Positions 5,550-14,061 of a DNA stretch of 28,093 nt are shown piece after piece. Source of the stretch: CAISDA01 sp050258555 (GTDB lineage: Bacteria; Bacteroidota; Ignavibacteria; UBA10030; UBA8401); contig JBLMZA010000163.1 in NCBI GenBank assembly GCA_050258555.1, positions 1 to 28,093 of the forward strand, in the 5' to 3' direction. Both the position numbers and the translations under genes were made by a program. A model generated the notes under the pieces. That model was not told the origin of the DNA, ran no database searches, and saw nothing but the letters and a program-made list of their open reading frames with translations. How positions within the stretch are numbered: the stretch's first letter is position 1; each line of letters opens with the position of its first letter.

Positions 5550-7982
5550 TTATCCCATCACCACGCGCACCTGATACGCCTTATTTCCCATCGGCAATAT
5601 GCGTCCCTCGATCTGCGTTCCATCCACCCAGAGCTCCTTCACGCCCTTATTGACGCCGTCCGGATTTTCGAATGTGACCGCGTAGACCGCGCCGCGGAAC
5701 GAACGCACGGCGGAGAATTCCTTCCATTCCGAAGGCACGCACGGATCGACCAGGAGTCCCTCGTATGTGGGACGCAGTCCGACGAGCCAGTCTGTCGCGT
5801 TTCTGTACATCCAGACGGCCGAACCGGTCAGCCACGAGTGGCTGGCCTGTCCGAATGTTTCATGATCGGGGCTTGTCACGTATTCCGAATAAACGTAGGG
5901 TTCGGTCGTGTAGACGTCCGAATCGGCGCCGACATTCGGCGGCAGCATGCGCTTGTAGACTTCCCAGGCGCGGTCGCCGTTGCCCCTCATGAGTTCGGCC
6001 ATCACAAGCCAGCTCGATGCATGATTGAAGACGGCCGCATTCTCTTTCTTGCCCGGCACGCAGCGCGTGGCCAGGCCGACCGATGTGTCGACCTTCGTGA
6101 ATGCCGGATGCAGAATCTTCACGCCCTTCGCCGTATCGAGATGCTTTTTGACCGAGGCCAGCAGCTTTTGCGCGCGGTCCTCGGGCGCGATGCCCGAGAG
6201 AATCGCCCAGGGCTGCGGCTCGATGAAGATCTTTCCCTCTTTGCACTTCTTCGAACCGATCACCTCGCCGTTATCCTTGAATCCCCGCACATACCATTCG
6301 CCGTCCCACGCGTATTTGTTGACGGCCGCCGCCACCTTGTCGTACCACTGGCTGTATTTCTTCGCCGCCGCTTTCTTTCCCAGATGGTTGAAGAGCGCGA
6401 CGGCCTCCTTCAGATTGTAGCACAGGAATCCCGCGCCCCAAACGGTTTCTCCCTTTCCTCCGCGTCCGACGTAATCCAGCGTGTCGTTCCAGTCACCCGG
6501 ACCGAATTTGGGAAGATTCCGTTTAGTAAGCTGCGAGATGACATAATCGAGCGCGCGCGTCACGTGTTCTTCGATCGTGGCCGAGCCTTTGTCGTAGAAG
6601 GGAACGGTTTCCTTCAGGAATTGGAAGTCGGCCGTTTCCTTCAGATACATCATGACGCCCACGGGCAGCCACTGCGGCGTATCCGAGTGTCCGGTCTTTT
6701 CGCCGTAGCGGTTGAGCCGGAAGAAATTATGGAGCGTGCTTCCGTCCGAAAACTGGTAGCTTGCCACTTCCTTGATGCGATCCTTCACGCGTTTGGGCTC
6801 GGCAAGCAGCGGTCCCCACATATCCTGCATCTGATCGCGGATGCCGGTGCCGAAGAGCAGGCCGCCGTGGTAGTATCCGGCGTTGCGCGCCATGTCGAAC
6901 GTGACGGCGGTCTGATACCGGTTCCACACGTTGATCATTGCATTGAAATTCTCGTCTGGCGTCGCAACCTGGAACGAGTCGAGGTGTTCGGTCCAGTAGG
7001 CCTTCACCTTTTCAAGCTCCGCCTGGCACGTTTCGACGCTTCTGAATTTTTCGAGCAGCTTCTTTGCCTCGTTGAAGGGCTTCTTCATCTTCGGCGTGAG
7101 GCGGTCGTTCGAATTGAGCGACGGCTTGGCGACGATGCCCATCACGGTGGTGAATGAAACCGATTCGCCCGGATGGAGCGTCAGCTCCGACTGGAGCGCC
7201 GCGCACGGATCGCCCGCCGTGATTTCGGTATTGAAGCATTCTCCGCGTTCGATCGCCTCGGGATTCGCATCGCTCCTCCAGCGGCCGATGAACGTGTCCT
7301 TCGATCCGTCGAACTTCCTGATGGGAAGCGAGGAGCCGAAGATGAGGAAGTAGGGCCACGACTGGTTGGGCTGGTTCACGCTCACGCCGCGGTTGTTCAT
7401 CCAGTAGCGGCGCGTGCAGAAGAGCGCGCCGGTCTCGGCATTGAAGGATATGTCGCTGAAGTGCTTGTCGTTGCACTGATTGATCAAATCGTTGAGCGCA
7501 TTGCCCATGAGCAGTTCGGCGTACGAAAAGACGTCGAGCATGCGGCGCGTGGCCGATTTGTTCTCGAGCGCAACCATCCAGATTTCCGCATCGTCGTTGC
7601 GGGGAACGAAATACGTCACCGTGGCGCGCAGCCCGTCCACTTCCGTCACGATCGTCGTGTAGCCCTGCCCGTGCCGGCACTCGTAAAAATCGTATTTCAC
7701 GTTCATCGTCGGCGCCCACGACAGCGACCAGTAGCGGCCCGAGGCCTTGTCGCGCAGGTAGATGTAGCGTCCCGGCTGGTCCCACGGCAGCGCATTGTAG
7801 CGGAAGCGCGTCAGGCGGTTATCGCGCGGCGACAGGAAATAGCTGTAGCCCCCGCCGCAGTGACTGACCAGTCCGCAATACCCGCGGTGGTTCCACATGT
7901 AGTTGACCCATGGAGCCGGCGTCATGGGATTGGTGATGATGAATTCCCGGTGATCGGGTGAGAAGTGTCCGTATGTACTCAC
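5550..7982 (-). CDS. GH94 inverting disaccharide phosphorylase (cellobiose/chitobiose phosphorylase-like)
   Basis: The 810-residue protein has the usual single-chain GH94 length. It starts with the family N-terminus (YGHFSPDHREFIITNP) and its beta-sandwich, followed by an alpha/alpha-barrel. The general acid is D497 in GPGDWND. H654 (FNHASSW) and T719-G720 (WLTGSAVWMY) fit the phosphate-binding positions known for this family, and RDQMQDMWG forms part of the sugar site. These enzymes cleave a beta-linked disaccharide with phosphate to sugar-1-phosphate plus sugar in the cytoplasm; no signal peptide is seen. Cellobiose and chitobiose cannot be told apart here. GTG at 7982 follows GAGG by 9 bases; an ATG at codon 19 is possible. 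Promoter TTGATT-N17-TATTTT lies at 8083-8111. No sugar transporter or glycosidase adjoins it. Confidence 0.9.
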   Translation of the reverse strand: MSTYGHFSPDHREFIITNPMTPAPWVNYMWNHRGYCGLVSHCGGGYSYFLSPRDNRLTRFRYNALPWDQPGRYIYLRDKASGRYWSLSWAPTMNVKYDFYECRHGQGYTTIVTEVDGLRATVTYFVPRNDDAEIWMVALENKSATRRMLDVFSYAELLMGNALNDLINQCNDKHFSDISFNAETGALFCTRRYWMNNRGVSVNQPNQSWPYFLIFGSSLPIRKFDGSKDTFIGRWRSDANPEAIERGECFNTEITAGDPCAALQSELTLHPGESVSFTTVMGIVAKPSLNSNDRLTPKMKKPFNEAKKLLEKFRSVETCQAELEKVKAYWTEHLDSFQVATPDENFNAMINVWNRYQTAVTFDMARNAGYYHGGLLFGTGIRDQMQDMWGPLLAEPKRVKDRIKEVASYQFSDGSTLHNFFRLNRYGEKTGHSDTPQWLPVGVMMYLKETADFQFLKETVPFYDKGSATIEEHVTRALDYVISQLTKRNLPKFGPGDWNDTLDYVGRGGKGETVWGAGFLCYNLKEAVALFNHLGKKAAAKKYSQWYDKVAAAVNKYAWDGEWYVRGFKDNGEVIGSKKCKEGKIFIEPQPWAILSGIAPEDRAQKLLASVKKHLDTAKGVKILHPAFTKVDTSVGLATRCVPGKKENAAVFNHASSWLVMAELMRGNGDRAWEVYKRMLPPNVGADSDVYTTEPYVYSEYVTSPDHETFGQASHSWLTGSAVWMYRNATDWLVGLRPTYEGLLVDPCVPSEWKEFSAVRSFRGAVYAVTFENPDGVNKGVKELWVDGTQIEGRILPMGNKAYQVRVVMG

Positions 7983-8082
7983 AGTCGTGTGCCTCGAAAA
8001 GAATTGTCTCTCATTGATAAAATAAACGCGCCGGTCTGCGCGAAGGCCGGACCGGCATCAAAAAACCGCTCAAATGATTCGT

Positions 8083-8111
8083 AAAATAGCAAAAGTACGA
8101 CTGACAATCAA
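8083..8111 (-). promoter_or_regulatory. Putative promoter of the GH94 gene
   Basis: Minus-strand TTGATT (8106-8111), a 17-base spacer and TATTTT (8083-8088) give a predicted start about 95 bases upstream of the GTG. The leader includes a GGCCGGACCGGC near-palindrome (8045-8056). Confidence 0.5.
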
Positions 8112-8128
8112 TTCAAAAGTGCCGCCTC

Positions 8129-8158
8129 TTGCTTGTTGATGGGAATTGTTCGTATTTT
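8129..8158 (+). promoter_or_regulatory. Putative promoter of the priming glycosylphosphotransferase gene
   Basis: TTGCTT (8129-8134), an 18-base spacer and TATTTT (8153-8158) lie 30 bases before the ATG at 8188. The match is only moderate. Together with the minus-strand promoter at 8083-8111 it accounts for the 205-base gap between the divergent genes. Confidence 0.4.
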
Positions 8159-8187
8159 AAAGACTTGAATCAGATCGGATCAACACC

Positions 8188-9606
8188 ATGTCCCGTCAGC
8201 GGCGCAACGATTTTCTCATTCCCTTACTTACGGTCCTTGCCGACATCGCGGCGATCGAATCGGCGTTTCTTCTTGCCTATTGGATCCGCTTTTATTCGCG
8301 TCTGACCTCCGTGTTTGAAGTCACGCTCGGCATCCCGGACATCAGCGCCTACATCATCAGTTCGCTTGTGATCATGCCGGTCTGGCTCTTCGTCTTCCAG
8401 TCGCGCCGGCTCTACGGCACGCGCCGCAATACGCACATCAGCGACGAGATGTTCGCCGTCATCCGCGTCGTCACCATCTGCATGCTCATCACGATGAGCG
8501 CCTCGTTCTTCTACCGGGGCTTCTCGTATTCGCGCGGCGTCTTCATCCTGCTCTGGCTCTGCGCCATCGTCACCGTGACATTCGGCCGGTATCTCGTCAT
8601 GGAGTTCGAAAAATATCTCTATCGGCGCGGGCGCGAACTGAAGAGCGTGGCCATCGTGGGAAGCCAGACGACCGCCTCGCTCCTGTCTTCGAAGCTCGGC
8701 GCGGACCGCTCGCTCGGCTATGAGGTGCTGGGCTATTATGCCGAAGCGCCTGCCGGAAAGGACAGCGCCATCGCGTCGCTTCCCTTTCTTGGCGGCATCG
8801 GCAATCTGCGCCGCGATATTCCACAGAAGCGCCTGCAGGCCGTGCTGATCGCCCTTCCGTACGACGAGCACAGCCAGCTGCTCGAGCTGATGAAGAATGT
8901 GGAAGGAATGAATATAGACCTGATGCTCGTGCCCGATGTGCTCGAGATGATGACAAGCCGGATCAGAATCAAGGAAATCGGCGGCGTGCCGCTGATCACG
9001 CTCAAGGACGTGCCGCTGTCGACCTGGAACCGCATCACCAAGCGGGCCTTCGACATCCTCGTGGCCTCGACCGTGCTGCTTCTGACGCTTCCGGTGACGC
9101 TCCTGATCGCCGCGCTCGTGAAGCTCACATCCCGCGGACCGGTCTTCTACATTCAGGAGCGCGTGGGACTCGACGGCGTGTCGTTTCCCATCCTCAAGTT
9201 CCGCTCGATGCGCACCGATGCCGAAGCGGCAACAGGCCCGGTGCGCAACACGAAAAACGACAACCGCGCCTCCTCCATCGGAAAGATCCTGCGCCGCACC
9301 AGCCTCGACGAGCTGCCCCAGCTGCTCAATGTGCTCGCCGGACAGATGAGCATCGTCGGACCGCGCCCCGAGCGGCCGTACTTCGTGCAGCAGTTCAAAA
9401 ACGAGATCCCCCGCTACCTCGAGCGGCACCGCATGAAGACCGGCATGACCGGATGGGCGCAGGTGAACGGCCTTCGCGGCAACGCCCCCATCGACGAGCG
9501 CACGAAATACGACATTTATTACATCGAGAACTGGTCTCTCGTCTTCGACATCAAGATCATCCTGAAGACCATACACGCCGTGATCTTCGGCGAAGACGCT
9601 TATTAA
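8188..9606 (+). CDS. Polyprenyl-phosphate glycosylphosphotransferase priming exopolysaccharide/O-antigen synthesis
   Basis: This 472-residue enzyme of the WbaP/WcaJ/PssY type transfers a sugar-1-phosphate from UDP-sugar to undecaprenyl phosphate at the inner membrane. Four hydrophobic segments in the first ~140 residues (about 10-30, 48-70, 90-108, 113-132) precede a CoA-binding-like domain. A re-entrant helix (about 286-310) then leads into the catalytic domain: KFRSMRTDAEA, the D374-E375 dyad in RTSLDELPQLLNV, MSIVGPRPERP, and the C-terminal GMTGWAQVNGLRG and YDIYYIENWS. All of these are standard for the family and intact. It probably starts the polysaccharide built by the glycosyltransferases and flippase further right, although it lies outside that operon. 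The sugar (glucose, galactose or other) cannot be read from sequence. ATG at 8188 has only a weak GGAT upstream. Confidence 0.93.
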   Translation: MSRQRRNDFLIPLLTVLADIAAIESAFLLAYWIRFYSRLTSVFEVTLGIPDISAYIISSLVIMPVWLFVFQSRRLYGTRRNTHISDEMFAVIRVVTICMLITMSASFFYRGFSYSRGVFILLWLCAIVTVTFGRYLVMEFEKYLYRRGRELKSVAIVGSQTTASLLSSKLGADRSLGYEVLGYYAEAPAGKDSAIASLPFLGGIGNLRRDIPQKRLQAVLIALPYDEHSQLLELMKNVEGMNIDLMLVPDVLEMMTSRIRIKEIGGVPLITLKDVPLSTWNRITKRAFDILVASTVLLLTLPVTLLIAALVKLTSRGPVFYIQERVGLDGVSFPILKFRSMRTDAEAATGPVRNTKNDNRASSIGKILRRTSLDELPQLLNVLAGQMSIVGPRPERPYFVQQFKNEIPRYLERHRMKTGMTGWAQVNGLRGNAPIDERTKYDIYYIENWSLVFDIKIILKTIHAVIFGEDAY

Positions 9607-9636
9607 TCAATACAATAACGGATATAGACGACAGGC

Positions 9637-9936
9637 ATGATCGCACTCATCATTTTCTACATTCATATTATCGCCATCGTTGCGGCATTCACGCATCAGT
9701 TTCAGAAGGAAGGGCTCGGGGGAGGCATGCTGACCGTGGGATTCTTCGGGATCATTTTCGCCGTGGGATGGAGCATCGCCACACTCATCCTGAAGCTCGT
9801 CATCGCGGAGGAAGGCTTCGGCATCATGCTCGACCGCAGCGTCCTTTCGCTCATGCTGCTGACGGCGGCTGAAGCCGTGTTCTACCACTACTACTACCGC
9901 GGAGGGATGGTGAAAAAGCCCGCGCCGAAAGCCTGA
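9637..9936 (+). CDS. Small multi-pass membrane protein of unknown function
   Basis: This 99-residue protein has three hydrophobic stretches (about 2-18, 30-55 and 67-84) and a basic tail rich in tyrosine and lysine (YHYYYRGGMVKKPAPK). It begins 30 bases after the priming transferase in the same direction and is probably cotranscribed. I do not recognise a family. The composition and spacing make it a real gene rather than a chance frame, and the reverse-frame alternative across it has no protein-like features. A role at the membrane alongside the transferase is possible but unproven. No clear ribosome site is seen. Confidence 0.75.
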   Translation: MIALIIFYIHIIAIVAAFTHQFQKEGLGGGMLTVGFFGIIFAVGWSIATLILKLVIAEEGFGIMLDRSVLSLMLLTAAEAVFYHYYYRGGMVKKPAPKA

Positions 9937-9949
9937 TGCGCGTGCTCGC

Positions 9950-10651
9950 TCAGACGCCCGAAAGCAGACGTTCGCCCAGCCTGTACGGAAGCCCCGCATT
10001 GAGGATCTTCCTGCAGGCTGTTTCCACATCATAGGACAACCGGATCTGCCGATAGCGGTATGTGTCCGTGTCGAACAGCCCGAAGCTCAGTCTCGGATCG
10101 CCGTCGCGCGGCTGCCCGACCGATCCGACATTGACGATGTACTTTCCTTCCTTCCCCACACGCTCCGCTTCCCCATCTTCCGAAAAAATCACCGGATAGT
10201 GCGAATGCCCGATCCAGCACAGCGGCGTCGTGCTCAAGGCGAGATTCAAGCGGGCATCGCTTTCGGTGAACACATAGCGGAAGAGTTCCGGCCGGTCGAG
10301 ACTGGCATGGACGAATGTCGATTCGCCCGAGGTGACCAGAAGCGGCAGCGATTGAAGAAACCGCTTTTCCTCCTCATTCACATGGCCGCGCGTCCAGTCC
10401 ATCGCCCGCTGGGCAAGAGGAGTGAACTGCATGTAGATCGCATCGTCCCACAGCGCCGCATCGTGATTGCCGAGCACGCAGATCGCGCCCCGCTCCCGAA
10501 GCAGCGCGCAGCATTCATTCGGATTGGCTCCGTACCCGATCGTGTCTCCGAGACAGTAGAGTGCATCGACGTGTTCGGCATCGAGGAATGCATAGGCCGC
10601 CGTCAGCGCTTCGAAATTCCCGTGGATGTCCGACAGAATTGCGATCTTCAT
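9950..10651 (-). CDS. Calcineurin-like metallophosphoesterase (YfcE/DUF2436-like phosphodiesterase group)
   Basis: The 233-residue protein holds all metal-binding motifs of the family: D8 and H10 in SDIHGN, D36 in CLGDTIGYG, N62 and H63 in LGNHDA, H115 in FVHAS, and H149/H151 in IGHSHYP. It is a cytoplasmic two-metal phosphoesterase. Physiological substrates of such small single-domain members are mostly unknown; symmetrical Ap4A, phosphodiesters and protein phosphate are possibilities. It converges with the small membrane protein (13 bases between stops) and is divergent from the DUF1800 gene. ATG at 10651 lacks a clear ribosome site. A TTGTCA-N17-TTTTAT promoter lies upstream. Family certain, substrate unknown. 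Confidence 0.92.
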   Translation of the reverse strand: MKIAILSDIHGNFEALTAAYAFLDAEHVDALYCLGDTIGYGANPNECCALLRERGAICVLGNHDAALWDDAIYMQFTPLAQRAMDWTRGHVNEEEKRFLQSLPLLVTSGESTFVHASLDRPELFRYVFTESDARLNLALSTTPLCWIGHSHYPVIFSEDGEAERVGKEGKYIVNVGSVGQPRDGDPRLSFGLFDTDTYRYRQIRLSYDVETACRKILNAGLPYRLGERLLSGV

Positions 10652-10689
10652 CGTGGCAGGAGAATTATTTCCAGGGTTTGGCTGTTCAG

Positions 10690-10718
10690 ATAAAAGTTAG
10701 CATTTTTCCCGGTGACAA
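10690..10718 (-). promoter_or_regulatory. Putative promoter of the metallophosphoesterase gene
   Basis: Minus-strand TTGTCA (10713-10718), a 17-base spacer and TTTTAT (10690-10695) lie about 40 bases upstream of the ATG at 10651. The -35 is good and the -10 is moderate. Confidence 0.4.
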
Positions 10719-10764
10719 GAAAGCACAAAACAAAAAGATTCCCAACGTATCGGATCGACTCTTC

Positions 10765-12429
10765 GTGGACCAGAATCCTTACGCAAATCGGGCCCTTCCG
10801 CGCACAGGACGCTCCCTTGCAGGACTGGAACCCTATGCCGGCAGCTGGGGCGCCGGCGAGATGCTCCATCTTCTGCGCCGCACGCTCTTCAGCATCGGCC
10901 AGGCCGATCGTGCGTCGCTCGACGGCACAACGCTCGACGGCATCCTCGATCTTCTTTTCACCCCCGGAGCCGCGCCTTCTCCTCCCCTGAATAATTACGG
11001 CGCGTCAACGGCCGACCCCGATGTGCCGACCGGACAGACGTGGATCGGCGCGCCCTACGGCAGCGGCTCGGTCAACGGCGCACGCACCGCCTCGTTCAAG
11101 GCATGGTGGATCGGACAGATGCTCGGCCAGACGGTTTCGCTTCGCGAGAAGATGACGCTCTTCTGGCACAATCATTTCGCCACCGAGACCGCCATCGTCG
11201 GCGATGCGCGCTATGCCTATCGGCATAACGCGCTGCTGCGGCAGCACGCCCTCGGAAATTTCAAGACGCTCGTGAAACAAGTCACGATCGATCCGTCGAT
11301 GCTCCGCTACCTGAACGGCAATGCGAATACGCGGACGAATCCCAATGAAAATTACGGGCGGGAACTGCTCGAACTCTTCACAATCGGCAAGGGCAGGGAG
11401 CGCGCGGCGGGCGATTACACGAACTATACGGAAGACGACGTGAAAGCCGCATCGCGCGTGCTGACCGGATGGCGAGACGACGTCGCGGCGATCGGGTCGT
11501 ATTTCGACGCCGACCGCACCCCTTCGTCGTCACGGCACGATCCCACGGACAAACAATTCTCCTCCGCATTCGGAGGGACGGTGATCAAAGGCCGCTCGGG
11601 CCCGGACGGGAAAAAGGAGATCGACGATCTGATCGAGATGATTTTTGCGCAGGAGGAAACATCCAGGTTCATCGCGCGCAAGCTCTATCGGTGGTTCGTC
11701 TATTACGTCATCGACGACGCGATCGAGGCAAACGTGATCGCGCCCATGGCGTCGATTCTGAGAGCGAATGATTTCGAGGTGGCGCCTGCGCTTCGCGCGC
11801 TTCTTTCCAGCGCGCACTTCTTCGATCCCGTCAATCGCGGATGCATGATCAAGAATCCGATCGACTTCACCGTAGGGCTCTGCCGTCAATATGGATGCGC
11901 ATTTCCCGATGCATCCTCCGCCGGACTGGCGGTCCAGTACCAGGCGTGGGACTATATCAGGAATCAGGCCGCGGCAATGAATATGAATGCGGGCGATCCG
12001 CCCGATGTGTCGGGATGGGCGGCGTATTGGCTCACGCCCCAGTACTATGAACTGTGGATCAATGCGGATACGCTGACCAAACGCAACATCTTTTCGGATC
12101 TCATGATCTCCACGAACGGCTACAGCAACAAAAAGATCGTGATCGATCCGATCGCGTTCGCCTCGCGCTTCAGCGATCCGTCGGATCCCGGCCGGCTCAT
12201 CGACGAGATGACGCAGTTTCTCTATGCCATTCCCATCACGGCCAATCAGAAAGCGGAGCTCAAGAGTTATCTGCTCTCCGGACAGGCGTCGGATTATTAT
12301 TGGACCGACGCATGGAACACCTATGCCGCAAATCCGTCGAACGCCTCGAACAGGACCATCGTCTTCACGCGTCTTCAGTCGATGATCCGGTTCATGATGT
12401 CGTCGATGGCCGAATATCAATTATCATGA
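10765..12429 (+). CDS. DUF1800 family protein
   Basis: The product has 554 residues from GTG at 10765. The DUF1800 (PF08811) hallmarks are SWGAGEMLHLLRRTLFS near the start, REKMTLFWHNHFAT, NGNANTRTNPNENYGRELLELFTIG, DVKAASRVLTGW, FIARKLYRWFVYY and a late PPDVSGWAAYW. The function is unknown; the family is nearly always encoded next to a DUF1501 protein, as here (13 bases downstream). The frame has no ATG before residue 33, where the domain has already begun. GTG at 10765 (giving MDQNPYANR) and TTG at 10678 are the candidates, and the frame stays open upstream to 10561. No signal peptide is seen with either start. There is no visible terminator before the partner, so the two form an operon. 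Confidence 0.88.
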   Translation: MDQNPYANRALPRTGRSLAGLEPYAGSWGAGEMLHLLRRTLFSIGQADRASLDGTTLDGILDLLFTPGAAPSPPLNNYGASTADPDVPTGQTWIGAPYGSGSVNGARTASFKAWWIGQMLGQTVSLREKMTLFWHNHFATETAIVGDARYAYRHNALLRQHALGNFKTLVKQVTIDPSMLRYLNGNANTRTNPNENYGRELLELFTIGKGRERAAGDYTNYTEDDVKAASRVLTGWRDDVAAIGSYFDADRTPSSSRHDPTDKQFSSAFGGTVIKGRSGPDGKKEIDDLIEMIFAQEETSRFIARKLYRWFVYYVIDDAIEANVIAPMASILRANDFEVAPALRALLSSAHFFDPVNRGCMIKNPIDFTVGLCRQYGCAFPDASSAGLAVQYQAWDYIRNQAAAMNMNAGDPPDVSGWAAYWLTPQYYELWINADTLTKRNIFSDLMISTNGYSNKKIVIDPIAFASRFSDPSDPGRLIDEMTQFLYAIPITANQKAELKSYLLSGQASDYYWTDAWNTYAANPSNASNRTIVFTRLQSMIRFMMSSMAEYQLS

Positions 12430-12442
12430 AAGCGAGGAAGCG

Positions 12443-13996
12443 ATGAACCGAAGGGAGTTTCTTGCGCGTACGGCGGCGGGAGCCGTCGTCCCGGTCATCA
12501 TGGGTGGATTCTCACTCACGGCGTTCGGCAAGACGAATATCTTCAATGCAGTGCTCAACAACGCCGCGCTGTCCGACCGCGTGCTCGTGCTCATCCAGTT
12601 GAACGGAGGCAACGACGGACTCAACACCGTGATCCCCCTCGACCAGTATTCGGCGCTTTCGGCGGCACGCGCCAACATCCTCATCCCCGAAACAAGCGTG
12701 CTGAAGCTGACGGAGAAGACGGGACTCCATCCGTCGATGACAGGCATGATGGAGTTGTTTTCAGAAGGCCGGCTCGCGGTCGTGCAGAGCGTCGGATATC
12801 CGAATCAGAACTTTTCGCATTTCCGCTCGACGGACATCTGGCTCACCGGGGCCGGCTACAATGAGACGCTCACCACCGGATGGCTCGGCCGGTATCTCGA
12901 TAAGGAATATCCGAACTATCCGGAGGGATATCCGAGCGCCGTCAATCCCGATCCGCTGGCGATACAGATCGGATCGATTCTCTCGTCGGCGCTCCAGGGA
13001 CCGACTGTGGGCATGGGCATGGCCATCACAAGTCCCACCTCATTCTATCAATTCCTGAACGGAACGGTCGATCCGGCGCCCGATACGCCCGCGGGGCACG
13101 AGCTCACATTCATCCGCGAAGTGGCGCAGCAGACGCAGCAATACGCCTCGACCATCAAAACCGCGGCCGCAAAGGTCACGAAGCAGAATCCTTATCCTGC
13201 AGGCAACTCTCTGGCCGGTCAGCTCAAGATCGTCGCCCAACTCATCGCCGGCGGACTCAAGACACGCCTGTATGTCACGAACCTGGGCGGTTTCGACACG
13301 CACGACAATCAGTCGGCCCGGCACCAGGCGCTGCTTTCCACCTTGTCGTCGGCGATCAAGGCGTTCCAGGACGACCTGAAATATCTTGGCGCGGAAGACC
13401 GGGTGCTCGGCATGACCTTCTCCGAATTCGGCCGTCGGATCCGTTCGAACGGCAACGGCGGAACGGACCATGGCGCCGCGGCGCCGCTGTTCCTCTTCGG
13501 GAAAAACGTGAACGCCGGCATTGTGGGTGCGAATCCCGTTCTGCCTGCCGCGGCAACCGTGAACGACAATATCGCGATGCAGATCGACTTCCGCTCGGTC
13601 TATGCGACGGTGCTCAGGGATTGGTTCGCCGTGCCGCAGGAGGAACTGCAGGCGGTGATGCTGAATACGTATCCGGCCGTGCCTCTCATCGACGTCAAAG
13701 CGACCGGCGTTTCGCAAGAGCGCCTGCGTCCGTCTTCCTTCTCGATCTCACAGAATTATCCGAACCCTTTCAATCCCACCACACGCTTTCAGTTCTCGGT
13801 GGCCAGCCTGCAGTTCGTTTCCATCAAAGTATTCGACAGCGTGGGACGCGAGGTGGCGACTCTTGTCGACGAAACGATGGCTCCCGGCGTCTACACGGCG
13901 GAATGGAACGGAGGCGCAGAACCGAGCGGCGTCTATTACTGCCGGCTGAACACGGGCGCCTATACGGAGGTAAAAAAGATGGTGCTCGAGAAATAA
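12443..13996 (+). CDS. DUF1501 family protein with Tat-like signal and C-terminal T9SS sorting domain
   Basis: The product has 517 residues. The N-terminus MNRREFLARTAAG carries a twin-arginine motif before a hydrophobic stretch ending near residue 30. The DUF1501 body (about 38-415) contains VLIQLNGGNDGLNTVIP, HPSMTGMMELFSEGRLAVVQSVGY, HFRSTDIW, NLGGFDTHDNQ and FSEFGRRI...GTDHG; the fold is related to sulfatase/alkaline phosphatase-like proteins. The last 86 residues (432-517) are a FlgD-Ig-like type IX secretion domain: SQNYPNPFNPTT, FDSVGREVATLVD, GVYYCRL and a lysine-rich end. GAGG lies 7 bases upstream of the ATG. It is probably exported to the periplasm, then moved to the cell surface by T9SS. 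Biochemical function is unknown. It is paired with the DUF1800 gene. Confidence 0.9.
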   Translation: MNRREFLARTAAGAVVPVIMGGFSLTAFGKTNIFNAVLNNAALSDRVLVLIQLNGGNDGLNTVIPLDQYSALSAARANILIPETSVLKLTEKTGLHPSMTGMMELFSEGRLAVVQSVGYPNQNFSHFRSTDIWLTGAGYNETLTTGWLGRYLDKEYPNYPEGYPSAVNPDPLAIQIGSILSSALQGPTVGMGMAITSPTSFYQFLNGTVDPAPDTPAGHELTFIREVAQQTQQYASTIKTAAAKVTKQNPYPAGNSLAGQLKIVAQLIAGGLKTRLYVTNLGGFDTHDNQSARHQALLSTLSSAIKAFQDDLKYLGAEDRVLGMTFSEFGRRIRSNGNGGTDHGAAAPLFLFGKNVNAGIVGANPVLPAAATVNDNIAMQIDFRSVYATVLRDWFAVPQEELQAVMLNTYPAVPLIDVKATGVSQERLRPSSFSISQNYPNPFNPTTRFQFSVASLQFVSIKVFDSVGREVATLVDETMAPGVYTAEWNGGAEPSGVYYCRLNTGAYTEVKKMVLEK

Positions 13997-14061
13997 TGCC
14001 GTAAATTTCGTATATTGAGCGCACAATCAAACACGCGTGTGCCCTCCCTTTTCGTTATTCT

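Noticed and set aside
5838..7157. 439-codon plus-strand frame opposite the GH94 gene
   Set aside because: The GH94 frame has every catalytic motif; the antisense translation has none.
8224..9576. 450-codon minus-strand frame opposite the priming glycosylphosphotransferase
   Set aside because: The translation is rich in His, Asp, Glu and Arg without motifs, while the plus strand encodes a complete known family.
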